Shown here: positions 45,668 to 53,896 of the stretch, one piece after another
Position numbering within the stretch: the stretch's first letter is position 1
Layout of the letters: every line of letters begins with the position of its first letter
NCBI GenBank assembly: GCA_030064845.1
Contig: JASJEC010000012.1
Span: 1-64,000 of the forward strand
Direction of reading: 5' to 3'
From: Kiloniellales bacterium
GTDB taxonomy: Bacteria > Pseudomonadota > Alphaproteobacteria > Kiloniellales > JAKSDN01
Length of the DNA: 64,000 nt
The notes under the pieces: model-generated
What the model was told of the DNA's origin: nothing
Seen by the model: only the letters and a program-made list of their open reading frames with translations
Database searches by the model: none
Program-made: the position numbers and the translations under genes

Positions 45668-46936
45668 TCATTCCGCCGAAGCGGCTGCTCGGACTTGTGC
45701 GGCCTCGGGCGCCGCGCCGCGCGCGGTCAGGACCGCAAGGTTGCAGGTCGCCTGCACGGTCAGCGTCGACCCGAGATTGGCGACGGCCGGCTGGGTGGTC
45801 GCGAAGATGACGAGGGCGAGGGCGTCGGGGATGCCCGCTCCCAGCAGCACCGGGGCCAGGATCGGCGCCAGCGTCGCGCCGCCGCCGACCGCCGCCGCGC
45901 CGGAGATCGTCACCCCGAGCGCGAGCCCGGCCAGCACGGAGAGGCTGAGCTCGACGCCGTAGAGCTGCGCCAGGAACATCGCGGTGAAGGTGAAGAGCAC
46001 GATTTGGCCGTGCTGGTTGGCCAGCACGCCGAAGGGAACGATGGTGTCGGCCACCTCGCGCTCGACCTGGAAATGCGCCTGCAGGGACTCGATCGCCGAC
46101 TTGAGCGCGACGAAGGGGTTGTCGGTCGCGAAGGCCAGGATCAGCGGCGTCTTCAAGGCGATCAGCGGCCGCCACGGCGCCATGCGGCAGACGGCGGCCA
46201 GGACGCAGACGTGAAAGGCGAGAACGATGACCCCCGCCACCCAGAACCCGCCGATGTAGGTTGCCAGCGCGACCAGCAGCTCGGTGTCCGCTTCGGACAT
46301 GTGGTAGGCGACGATCGAGAAGAGACCGATCGGCAGGGGGATCAGCACCCAGTGGAACACCATGGAGAAGGTTTCGTAGAACGCGTTCAGCACGCGCAGC
46401 GCCTCGTCGGCGCCCGGCGAGCGGACCACGCCGAGCGCGAGGCCGACCAGCGCGCAGAAGAAGACGATCGAGATGAACTGGCCCTCGCTCAGGGCCTCGA
46501 AGACGTTGGGCGGTGCCAGAGTGCCGATAAAGGCGAGCAGGCCGCCCTCTCCGCCGCTCTGCTGGGCGCCGGCCATCCTGCCGCCGAGCGCCGCTGCGGC
46601 CTCGTCGCCCAGCGAAGCGCCCGGCTGCAGCACGAGGGCGACCAGAATGGTCACGACCATGGGGACTAGCAGGCCGAGGCCGTAGATCACGCCCATGCGG
46701 CCGAAGAGCGCGCGGGTGCCCGGCTGGCGCAACATCTGCCCGATGCCCCAGATCAGCGCGCTGACCAGGATCGGCAGCAGGCACATCGACAGCAGCGAGA
46801 TGTAGATGTCGGCGACCGGCTTCAGGGCGTGGGAGAAGTCCTTGAGGTAGAATCCGGAGGCGAAGCCGAGCAGAACGCCGGCGATGATGGTCTTGGGATT
46901 CTGCAGGACCCTGAGGACGAGCGCGCCAAGCTTCAT
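45668..46936 (-). CDS. Cation:dicarboxylate/amino-acid symporter (SDF/DAACS family)
   Basis: 422 residues with eight or more hydrophobic segments. N-terminal NPKTIIAGVLLGFASGFYL, LSMCLLPILVSALIWGIGQM, the EGQFISIVFFCALVGLALG stretch, and the C-terminal reentrant/HP2-like GAAAVGGGATLAPILAPVLLG and ATTQPAVANLGSTLTVQATC fit the glutamate/dicarboxylate:Na+ or H+ symporter fold (GltP, DctA). The usual NMDGT signature of HP/TM7 is not obvious, so substrate choice may differ. First of three genes with two periplasmic binding proteins, and 94 nt downstream of soxW on the same strand. Confidence 0.82.
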   Translation of the reverse strand: MKLGALVLRVLQNPKTIIAGVLLGFASGFYLKDFSHALKPVADIYISLLSMCLLPILVSALIWGIGQMLRQPGTRALFGRMGVIYGLGLLVPMVVTILVALVLQPGASLGDEAAAALGGRMAGAQQSGGEGGLLAFIGTLAPPNVFEALSEGQFISIVFFCALVGLALGVVRSPGADEALRVLNAFYETFSMVFHWVLIPLPIGLFSIVAYHMSEADTELLVALATYIGGFWVAGVIVLAFHVCVLAAVCRMAPWRPLIALKTPLILAFATDNPFVALKSAIESLQAHFQVEREVADTIVPFGVLANQHGQIVLFTFTAMFLAQLYGVELSLSVLAGLALGVTISGAAAVGGGATLAPILAPVLLGAGIPDALALVIFATTQPAVANLGSTLTVQATCNLAVLTARGAAPEAAQVRAAASAE

Positions 46937-47030
46937 GGTTCCGACAGTGCCCCCTCCAACGTCGAGCTTTGCGCCGCGTTAGACTAACGGAACTCGCGGT
47001 CGGGAGGAAAGGGGTGCGCGGTGGTGCGCG

Positions 47031-47651
47031 CTACCAGGCGTCGGGGCTGATACCCTTGGCTTCCAGTTCGGCGGTCTTGGTCTGCAGATACCGCTGGAAG
47101 CCGACGTCCTGGTATTCGCGGCCACGGACGTACTCGAGCATCGAATGGAAGACGAAGGGCTTGAAGTAGCCCGGCATGCGGAAGACCTCGGCCGCGCGGC
47201 CGTCCTTGCCCCGGACCAGCGCCGGGTCGTCGGGAAAGAACACCATGCTGGGGGTGAAGTTGACGCCCCACTTCCGGGCCAGAGCGCGTTCCTCGAGCTC
47301 CTCGCCGTCGAAGTCGGTCACCCCGCGCGAGCCCCAGAGATCGAGCTGCAGAACGACGAAGTTCTCCGTCACGTAGCGCGTGATCCGCTGATCGGCGAAA
47401 TTGACCCGGTGCAGCTCGCGGCAATAGGGGCAGCCGCGCTGCTCCCAGATCACGGCGAAGTGCTTGCCCTCGGCCTTCGCTTCGGCCAGATCCTCGGACA
47501 GGTCCAGGAAGGTATCGAGGAACCAGGGCTGGACATGGAGCCCGTTGTCGCCCACCTCGGGCTCGTCGCCGGCGGACGCCGACCCGAGGCCCAGGCCGAG
47601 GAGGAGGAGGAAGGCCGTCAGCAGACGGCCGGTCTTTCCGAGCTCGCGCAT
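47031..47651 (-). CDS. soxW: SoxW-like periplasmic thioredoxin
   Basis: 206 residues from the ATG at 47651. A signal peptide (LTAFLLLLGLGLGSASA) precedes a thioredoxin-fold domain: FAVIWEQRGCPYCRELHRVN with the redox pair Cys74 and Cys77 (CPYC), YVTENFVVLQLDLWGSRGVTDFDG, and the cis-Pro loop VNFTPSMVFF. This SoxW-type protein takes electrons from the membrane protein SoxV and keeps SoxYZ cysteines active. Last gene of the soxCDEFW operon, 31 nt after soxF. Confidence 0.85.
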   Translation of the reverse strand: MRELGKTGRLLTAFLLLLGLGLGSASAGDEPEVGDNGLHVQPWFLDTFLDLSEDLAEAKAEGKHFAVIWEQRGCPYCRELHRVNFADQRITRYVTENFVVLQLDLWGSRGVTDFDGEELEERALARKWGVNFTPSMVFFPDDPALVRGKDGRAAEVFRMPGYFKPFVFHSMLEYVRGREYQDVGFQRYLQTKTAELEAKGISPDAW

Positions 47652-47682
47652 GGCGCCCTTCCTCCCCGTCACTAACGTGGCC

Positions 47683-48945
47683 TCAGCCGAACATGTCCTT
47701 GGTGATGCCGGCGTACCAGCCGAGCGACTCCTCGAAGGTCTGCTTGCGCAGCGCCGCGTCCTCACCGGTCTTGCTGATGAAGCCCTCGGTCTTGGCGATC
47801 TTCTCGTCGGTCGCCTTGTAGCGCGCGCCAACCTTCACGCCGTCGTCCGTGCCGATCATGCTCCAGCAGGTGTTGGCGTAGCGCGCCGGGAACATCTTCG
47901 AGTCGATCAGAGCGTGGCGTACCGCGGCGGCGGCGACCTTGGCCTGGCTGTTGGCCGAGTACCCGGACTTGGGCATGTCGCCGGCGATCGAGGCGTCGCC
48001 GATCACGTGGATCGACTCGTCCTTCCGGCTCTGCATGCTGTCCGGCGCGATCGGGCAGAAGCCGGACTCGTCGGTCAAGCCGGCCGCGGCCGCGATCCGG
48101 CCCGCGGTCTGGGCCGGGATGACGTTGGCGACGTCGGCCTTGAAGGTCTCGAGTTCCGTGACCAGCTCCATCGTCGCCGGATCGACCCGCTCGATGCCGC
48201 CGGTGATCGAGGCCGGAAGCCATTCGACCATGCCCTCGTAGTGGTTCTGCCAGCCTTCCTCGAACAGGCTCTGCTTGGAGAACTTCTCCTTGGCGTCGAG
48301 GACGATGATCTTGGCGCTCGGATTGTTCCGCTTCAGCAGGTGGGCGACCATCGAGACCCGCTCGTAGGGGCCCGGCGGACAGCGGAAGGGATTGGGCGGC
48401 GGGGCGATCACGAAGGTGCCACCCTCCGGCATGCTCATGAGCTGGGCACGCAGCAGCTCGGTCTGCGAGCCCGCTTTCCAGGCGTGCGGCATGGCGTTCT
48501 GCGCCTCTATGCCGTAGCCGGGCACGGAATCGTATTTGAAGTCGATGCCGGGCGAGACGACCAGGCGGTCGTAGGGAACCTTGCCGCCGCCGGCCAGGGC
48601 GACGGTCTTGGCGTCGCGGTCGATGCCCGTCGCCCAGTCGTGCACGACGTTGACGCCGCTCGCGGCGAGTCCGCCGTAGGTGTGTCCGATCGAGTCCAGC
48701 GTGCGGACGCCGCCGATGTAGAGGTTGGAGAAGAAGCAGGTGTAGTAGGTGCGGGTCGGCTCGATCAGGGTCACGTTGAGCGCCCCCTTGGAGTCCTTAG
48801 CCAGGTAGCGCGCCGTGGTCGCGCCGCCGGCGCCGCCGCCGATGACCACAGCCCTCGGCTGCGCCATGCCCAGGACCGCGGGGGCGGAAAGTGCCGTGCC
48901 GAGAGCGGCCGAGGCGGCCAGGAAATTGCGCCTAGTGGTTTTCAT
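47683..48945 (-). CDS. soxF: SoxF-like flavoprotein (FCSD flavin subunit)
   Basis: 420 residues from the ATG at 48945 with a strong GGAGGAGA site. A twin-arginine signal TRRNFLAASAALG leads into the FAD loop RAVVIGGGAGGATTARYL. TYYTCFFSNLYIGG holds one redox-active cysteine and ANTCWSMI the second, the pair found in flavocytochrome c sulfide dehydrogenases; SIHVIGDASIAGDMPKSGYSANSQA is the second FAD segment. Family role: sulfide dehydrogenase or, in Paracoccus SoxF, enhancer and reactivator of SoxYZ. Immediately downstream of a diheme cytochrome, forming a SoxEF/FccAB-like pair. Confidence 0.9.
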   Translation of the reverse strand: MKTTRRNFLAASAALGTALSAPAVLGMAQPRAVVIGGGAGGATTARYLAKDSKGALNVTLIEPTRTYYTCFFSNLYIGGVRTLDSIGHTYGGLAASGVNVVHDWATGIDRDAKTVALAGGGKVPYDRLVVSPGIDFKYDSVPGYGIEAQNAMPHAWKAGSQTELLRAQLMSMPEGGTFVIAPPPNPFRCPPGPYERVSMVAHLLKRNNPSAKIIVLDAKEKFSKQSLFEEGWQNHYEGMVEWLPASITGGIERVDPATMELVTELETFKADVANVIPAQTAGRIAAAAGLTDESGFCPIAPDSMQSRKDESIHVIGDASIAGDMPKSGYSANSQAKVAAAAVRHALIDSKMFPARYANTCWSMIGTDDGVKVGARYKATDEKIAKTEGFISKTGEDAALRKQTFEESLGWYAGITKDMFG

Positions 48946-49004
48946 TGCTCGTCTCCTCCCGTGTGGATCGGCGGTGCATCCGCCTTGGTTCATTCAAGCT
49001 TGAT

Positions 49005-49769
49005 TCATTCAACGGCCTCGAAGAAGGCGGCCAAGGCCGCGATCTCCTCGTCGGCCAGGCTTCCCGCGATCATGCGCATCACCGGGTGAGGCCGCGCCTT
49101 TACTTTATAGGCATGCATGGCGCGGACGAAGTCCTCCGTCGGCCAGCCCGTGATCGAGGGTATGCCCTTGTCCTCGCCGTCCGGCTGATGGCAGGTCAGG
49201 CACTCGCCGGCGAGATACTCGCCATAGTCGACGTCGCCGACCAGCGCGATCAGCTCGGGCGGCGGCTCGGGGTCGGTCCGGGCGGCGGTTGGCTCCGCTT
49301 CCGGGATGTCGCGGGGGTTATCGGAGAAGCGGCGCAGATAGGCGAGCAGGTCGGCCCGCTCGCCCTCTGATTCGATGCCCGCGAAGTTCATCCGCGTGCG
49401 GCTGACCAGGTTCTTGGGGTTCTCGATGTAGATGTCGAGAGCGGCCGTGTCCCAGATCAGGCCGTCGGCCGAGGCGCGGCGCATCGCCTTGGAGTACTTG
49501 TACCCGGCGATGACGCCAGCGCGCCGGCCGAAGATGCCGTTGAGATGGGGGCCGATCCGCTTGACCTCCTCCGCGCCGGTTCCGAGCGCGTGGCAGCTCA
49601 CGCACTTCTTGAAGATCTTCGCGCCCCGATCGGCGTCGGCGGCCAGTGCGGGAAGGCTGGCGAGCAGCAAAAGCATGAACGCAGACGAGCGCAGCACGCG
49701 GGCCGCCGGCCTGCTTGGGCGGCCGCCCACCCAGCGTCCAGCAGCACCGACCCGGTCGTTCCGGAACAC
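49005..49769 (-). CDS. soxE: SoxE-like diheme cytochrome c
   Basis: 254 residues from a GTG; the signal peptide core is AFMLLLLASLPALA, about 30 residues in, so the true start may be later. Two heme sites are present, CVSCH (Cys56, Cys59, His60) and CLTCH (Cys190, Cys193, His194). The first domain reads IGPHLNGIFGRRAGVIAGYK, cytochrome c2-like, nearly the same as the C-terminal domain of SoxD upstream, and the second is a small cytochrome domain. It should take electrons from the SoxF flavoprotein. Starts four bases after the soxD stop. Confidence 0.8.
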   Translation of the reverse strand: MFRNDRVGAAGRWVGGRPSRPAARVLRSSAFMLLLLASLPALAADADRGAKIFKKCVSCHALGTGAEEVKRIGPHLNGIFGRRAGVIAGYKYSKAMRRASADGLIWDTAALDIYIENPKNLVSRTRMNFAGIESEGERADLLAYLRRFSDNPRDIPEAEPTAARTDPEPPPELIALVGDVDYGEYLAGECLTCHQPDGEDKGIPSITGWPTEDFVRAMHAYKVKARPHPVMRMIAGSLADEEIAALAAFFEAVE

Positions 49770-49773
49770 GGGG

Positions 49774-50784
49774 CTAGTCTCCGTAGGATCTCAGGTAGGC
49801 GATGATGGCATCGCGGTCGGCCTGCTTCTTGAGGCCGGCGAAGGCCATCTTGGTCTTGGGCACGTAGGCCTTCGGCGCTTCCAGGAAGGCGCCCAGGGTC
49901 TCGCCGTTCCAGGCCAGCCCCTCGCCGCCCTTGGCCTCCATCGCCTTGGAATACCTGAAGTCGTCGAGGCCGCCCGCGACGCGGCCGAAGAGTTGGTTGA
50001 GGTGGGGCCCGATGCGGTTCTTGGCGCGGTCGCCGACCTGGTGGCAGGCCTTGCACTTCCTGAAGACCTTCTCGCCCGCCGCGACCTGCGCCGGATCGGG
50101 CCCTGCCGCCGGGCTGGCGGCGTCGCCGGACGCGGGATCCGCCTGCCCGGCGTCTTCCGCTTCGTCCGGCGTGACGTCGAGGATACGGGCCCGCGCGACA
50201 ATCTCGACCTCGGCCTTGCAATCCTTCATGCAGGGCTTGGCGCTCGGCGTGTCTGGACGCTGGTCGTCGATGAAGCCGTCCCGGTTGGGCATCTCGACCG
50301 CGCCCAGGCTGTTCTGGTCGAGCACGGCGTCTTCCTCGATGACGTCGTTGATGTAGAGCACATAGGCCGTCACGGCGTAGGTCTCGTCGGCGCTCAGGGT
50401 CTGCGCCTCGCCGAAGGGCATGGCCCGGTAGATGTAGTCCCAGAGCGTGCTCGCATAGGGCCAGTAGCTGCCCACCGTCTTGACCGGATCGTCGTCCTCC
50501 AGCGTGTCCTCGCCGCCCATCAGGACCGGATAGCGTCCGACCGCCTCGCCGAACTCGCCGTGGCAGGCCGAGCAGCGCTCGAGGAAGATCTCCTCGCCGT
50601 CGAGCGCCGTCCCGCTGCCCTCGGGCAGGCCCTGGCCGTCGGGCCGGACGTCGATGTTCCAGCCGGCGATTTCCTCGGGCGTCGCCTCGCGGCCGAAGCC
50701 GAAGGTGCCCTGGGCGGCGGCGAGCGAAGCGGTCGAAGCCGCGAGGATCGCCGAGAGCAGAAGGACCTTAAGAGATCTGGACAT
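49774..50784 (-). CDS. soxD: SoxD, diheme cytochrome subunit of sulfane dehydrogenase
   Basis: 336 residues with a signal peptide (VLLLSAILAASTASLAAA). N-terminal heme domain CSACH (Cys71-His75) with YPVLMGG and AMPFGEAQTLSADETYAVTA; a Pro/Ala/Asp-rich linker (about residues 205-232); C-terminal cytochrome c2-like domain CKACH (Cys244-His248) with IGPHLNQLFGRVAGG. SoxD accepts electrons from the molybdenum protein SoxC in the sulfane dehydrogenase that oxidises SoxY-bound sulfane sulfur. The start lies 17 nt inside soxC, so the two subunits are translationally linked. Confidence 0.93.
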   Translation of the reverse strand: MSRSLKVLLLSAILAASTASLAAAQGTFGFGREATPEEIAGWNIDVRPDGQGLPEGSGTALDGEEIFLERCSACHGEFGEAVGRYPVLMGGEDTLEDDDPVKTVGSYWPYASTLWDYIYRAMPFGEAQTLSADETYAVTAYVLYINDVIEEDAVLDQNSLGAVEMPNRDGFIDDQRPDTPSAKPCMKDCKAEVEIVARARILDVTPDEAEDAGQADPASGDAASPAAGPDPAQVAAGEKVFRKCKACHQVGDRAKNRIGPHLNQLFGRVAGGLDDFRYSKAMEAKGGEGLAWNGETLGAFLEAPKAYVPKTKMAFAGLKKQADRDAIIAYLRSYGD

Positions 50785-52081
50785 TTTCGACGTCGCCCCC
50801 GCTGTTCACCAGCCAGGTCTGGATCGAGTTGTTGTGGTAGATCGAGTTGGTGCCGCGCACTTCGCGCAGCGCCGTGATGCTCGGCTGGACGTAGCCGGTC
50901 TCGTCGACCGCTCGGCTCTCCAGCAGGGTCGCCTCGCCGTTCCAGCTCCAATCGAAGTAGAAGCGCGTCAGGCATTTCGGCAGCACCGGCCCTTCGATCC
51001 GGGCCTGGCCCCAGTTCTTGCCGCCGTCGGTCGAGACGTGGACCTCCTTGATCCGGCCGCGCCCCGACCACGCGAGACCGGAGATGACGTTGAAGCCCTT
51101 GGACTGCACCGGCATCTCGGGCGAGGGCGTGGTGATCACCGACTTGGCGTCCATGACCCAGGTGAAGCGCCTGGCCTTGCCGTCCTCCAGGAGGTCCGTG
51201 TACTTCGAGGTCTCCTCGCGGGTATGCCAGGGCATGTCGCCGACCTCGATGCGGCGCAGCCACTTGATCCACATGTTGCCTTCCCAGCCCGGCACCGTCA
51301 GGCGCAGAGGATAGCCCTGCTCCGGCCGCAGGCGCTCGCCGTTCTGCGAGTAGACGACGAGGCAGTCGTCGAGCGCCTTGTCGAGCGGGATGCTGCGCGT
51401 CATACCGGCCGAGTCCGCGCCTTCGGCCAGCAGCCACTTGGCCTTGGGCTTGAGGCCGGCTTCCTGCAGCAGGGTCTTGAGCGGCACCCCGGTCCACTGC
51501 ACGCAGTGGACCATGCCGTGGGCGTACTGCACGCTGTTGAGTTGGGCGCCGCGCCACTCCATGCCGCCGTTCGCGGCGCACTCCAGAAACTGGAAGTGGC
51601 TGACCCGCGGAAAGCGCTTCAGATCGGCCATGGTGTAGATCAGGGGCTTTTCCACGAGGCCGTGAATGATCAGCCGGTGGTCGTCGGGATTGACGTCGGC
51701 GACGCCGCCGTGGTGGCGCTCGAAGCAGAGGCCGTTGGGCGTGACGAAGCCGTCCAGCTCGTGCAGCGGGGTGAAGTTGACCGAGGACTCGGGGGTCGCC
51801 GTCAGCCACTCCACGCGGCGGCGCGCGACATGAGCTTCGTGGGGCGAGGGCGCGCCGTAGGGCGCCGCGTCGACGCCCGGCCCGAGGGCGGAGGACCACT
51901 CCGGAACGTTGGGGGGCAGGTTCTCGGCGTTGCCGGCGAGCGCCCCGCCTCGGCTCGAAAGGCCGAGGGTCGCGCCGCCCGCAACCAGAGCGCCGCTGCG
52001 CAGGAAGGCGCGTCGGTCGAGCTTTTCACCGGATCGTTGGGGTCGTCTCTCGGAGCCCGCTTTGTTGCCGGATTGGGACAT
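50768..52081 (-). CDS. soxC: SoxC, molybdenum subunit of sulfane dehydrogenase
   Basis: 437 residues. Twin-arginine signal LDRRAFLRSGALVAGG (about residues 21-36). The sulfite-oxidase fold is seen in DHRLIIHGLVEKPLIYTM, HFQFLECAANGGMEWRG with the molybdenum-ligand Cys168, and the dimerisation domain VHVSTDGGKNWGQA. SoxCD removes six electrons from the protein-bound sulfane sulfur, so its presence implies complete oxidation of thiosulfate to sulfate without sulfur globules. First gene of soxCDEFW; an extended -10 element lies about 60 nt upstream. Confidence 0.95.
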   Translation of the reverse strand: MSQSGNKAGSERRPQRSGEKLDRRAFLRSGALVAGGATLGLSSRGGALAGNAENLPPNVPEWSSALGPGVDAAPYGAPSPHEAHVARRRVEWLTATPESSVNFTPLHELDGFVTPNGLCFERHHGGVADVNPDDHRLIIHGLVEKPLIYTMADLKRFPRVSHFQFLECAANGGMEWRGAQLNSVQYAHGMVHCVQWTGVPLKTLLQEAGLKPKAKWLLAEGADSAGMTRSIPLDKALDDCLVVYSQNGERLRPEQGYPLRLTVPGWEGNMWIKWLRRIEVGDMPWHTREETSKYTDLLEDGKARRFTWVMDAKSVITTPSPEMPVQSKGFNVISGLAWSGRGRIKEVHVSTDGGKNWGQARIEGPVLPKCLTRFYFDWSWNGEATLLESRAVDETGYVQPSITALREVRGTNSIYHNNSIQTWLVNSGGDVENVQIS

Positions 52082-52122
52082 GTCTCCTCCCTAGGATCAT
52101 GGTCCGGGCCTTTGTGCCCATC

Positions 52123-52163
52123 ATCATATTCAGGTTCGATATTATATCAAGAATGAATATGTT
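52123..52163 (-). promoter_or_regulatory. Sox promoter/operator element 1 (upstream of soxC)
   Basis: A 41-bp element matching a second copy at 58735-58775 in 34 positions. Plus-strand blocks ATCATATTCAG, ATATTATATCAAG, GAAT and TGTT are the same in both. On the minus strand it contains TGATATAAT (52141-52149), an extended -10 promoter directed at soxC with a leader of about 50 nt. Flanking CATATTC (52125-52131) and GAATATG (52155-52161) form an inverted repeat whose centres lie 30 bp apart, so a bound repressor would cover the promoter. The repeat is seen; promoter and operator roles are inferred. Confidence 0.7.
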
Positions 52164-52230
52164 CTCCGCCCGACCTGCGTCGCGTTTTCGTGGGCAAACT
52201 TCGGCGACGTTGCCGAGCGGGCATGAATCT

Positions 52231-52252
52231 AATATTCGCGCATTCGAATATT
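52231..52252 (+). promoter_or_regulatory. AATATTCG palindrome upstream of the spermidine-synthase-like gene
   Basis: A perfect inverted repeat AATATTCG-N6-CGAATATT containing ATTC-N8-GAAT, 66 nt before the start of the plus-strand gene. From memory, ATTC-N8-GAAT is the type of box bound by persulfide-sensing ArsR repressors of the SqrR/BigR group, and such a regulator is encoded at 59886. The site is a good operator candidate for the plus-strand gene and perhaps also for soxC. Confidence 0.6.
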
Positions 52253-52317
52253 CTCATATCATACCGCAGCCGCCGCCGACGGGCGGCGCAACCAAACGGG
52301 GGGTCACCGGCGGAGCC

Positions 52318-53865
52318 ATGGCGGAACGGACCGCAATGCTGCGCGCGCTCTACGGCGCCGCTCTCTTTGTCGCGGCGGCCGGCAGCCTGGTGCTGGAGAT
52401 TGTCGCGGGACGCCTGCTCGCGCCCTACGTCGGCATGTCGCTCTACACCTGGACGTCGATCATCGCGGTGGTTCTGGCCGGCCTTTCGCTCGGGCACTGG
52501 ATCGGCGGCCACCTGGCCCAGCGCGACCACAAGGGCTGCCTGACCGTTCTGGTTTGGGCCTTCGGGCTGGCCGGCCTGTTCAGCCTGGCGAGTCTCCTCC
52601 TGATCCGCTGGCTCTCGGGACCGATCCTCGGCGCCGGGTTCGGGCCCCTGGCGTCGATCGTTCTCCTGGCCGCGGCGCTGTTCCTGCTGCCGGTCCTCTT
52701 CGCCGGCATCGTTTCACCCGTGCTGACCAGGCTCGCCCTCGACCTGGCGCCTGACGCCCGGGGCCGCGTGCTCGGCCAGATGTACGCCCTGGGCGCGCTC
52801 GGCAGCATCGCAGGGACGCTCGCGACCGGCTTTCTCTTTATCTCCTGGATCGGATCGACCTACACCGTGGTGAGCGTGGCGGCCGGCTACCTGCTGACCG
52901 CTTTCCTGCTGGCGCTCGATCCCTCGCAGGCGGCCCGGCGGATTCCGGCGATCGGCCTCCTCTCCCTGGCCGCGCTGATCGTCGGCGGCGGCGCTTTCGC
53001 GAAGGGCGCGCTCGACGCACCCTGCCGGACCGAGAGCGACTACTACTGCATCCGCGTGATCGATTTCACCTTCGAGACCGGACGGCCGAGCGCCGCCATG
53101 GTGCTCGATCACCTCGGCCACGGCATCAACGATCGCGACGACCCGACCCGGCTGCACAGCTCCTACATCGAGCTGACCGATCGCCTGATCGGCTTCCGCC
53201 TCGCCGATCCCGAGCGCCTCGCCGCCTTCTTCATCGGCGGCGGGGCCTACACGCTGCCGCGCGCCCTGGCCGCGAAGTACCCGGAAGCGGACCTGCTGGT
53301 CGCGGAGATCGACCCGGCCGTGACCAGGGTCGCGCGCGAAGACCTCTGGCTGGCGAAATCGCCCGGGCTGAGGATCGTTCACCGCGACGCCCGCGCGGCG
53401 CTGCAGGCCATGAAGCCGGAGCCCCGCTTCGATCTGGTGCTGGGCGACGCCTTTCACGACATCTCGGTGCCGGCGCACCTGGTGACCGGGGAGTTCGCCG
53501 GGGCGGTTGCCGCCCGTCTTCGGCCGGGCGGGCTCTACATCATCAACATCGTCGACGGGCTCGGCACGCCCCGCTTCCTGATGAGCGTCGTCAGGACACT
53601 GAAGAGCCGTTTCGAGGCGGTGGAGGTCTGGGCCGATGCCGAGCAGATCTCCTTGAACCAGCGGGTCACCTATGTGGTGGTCGCGAGCGACCGGCCGACC
53701 GAGACGAGCCGTCTCGTCTCGCCGCGGGACGAGGGACCGCTGTGGCTCCGCTGGCCGCCCGACGACCTGGCGGCGCGGGTCGCCGCCAGCGATCCGCCGA
53801 TCCTCAGCGACGACTACGCCCCGGTCGACCGGCTGCTCTTCCCGGTTCTGGAGGCGAGCGAGTGA
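52318..53865 (+). CDS. Membrane-bound spermidine-synthase-like protein in the sox locus
   Basis: 515 residues from the ATG at 52318. The N-terminal ~230 residues hold about seven membrane helices (GSLVLEIVAGRLLAPYVGMS is the usual first motif of fused MFS/spermidine synthases), and a soluble aminopropyltransferase-like domain follows, with FIGGGAYTLPRALAAKYPEA (nucleotide loop near residue 307), VAEIDPAV and VLGDAFHDISVP. The soluble spermidine synthase loop GGGDG is changed to GGGAY, as in many such fusions, so polyamine synthesis is doubtful. It stands alone on the plus strand between the two sox operons, ends 31 nt from soxV, and carries its own palindromic operator. Substrate unknown. Confidence 0.85.
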   Translation: MAERTAMLRALYGAALFVAAAGSLVLEIVAGRLLAPYVGMSLYTWTSIIAVVLAGLSLGHWIGGHLAQRDHKGCLTVLVWAFGLAGLFSLASLLLIRWLSGPILGAGFGPLASIVLLAAALFLLPVLFAGIVSPVLTRLALDLAPDARGRVLGQMYALGALGSIAGTLATGFLFISWIGSTYTVVSVAAGYLLTAFLLALDPSQAARRIPAIGLLSLAALIVGGGAFAKGALDAPCRTESDYYCIRVIDFTFETGRPSAAMVLDHLGHGINDRDDPTRLHSSYIELTDRLIGFRLADPERLAAFFIGGGAYTLPRALAAKYPEADLLVAEIDPAVTRVAREDLWLAKSPGLRIVHRDARAALQAMKPEPRFDLVLGDAFHDISVPAHLVTGEFAGAVAARLRPGGLYIINIVDGLGTPRFLMSVVRTLKSRFEAVEVWADAEQISLNQRVTYVVVASDRPTETSRLVSPRDEGPLWLRWPPDDLAARVAASDPPILSDDYAPVDRLLFPVLEASE

Positions 53866-53896
53866 TGCCTTGCTCGCCTGTAGAACCCGGAAGCGC

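Noticed and set aside
44823-46784. Possible fusion of binding protein copy 2 with an upstream 370-residue domain
   Set aside because: The upstream part is an out-of-frame reading of the symporter gene; the binding protein has its own ATG at 45647 followed by a signal peptide.
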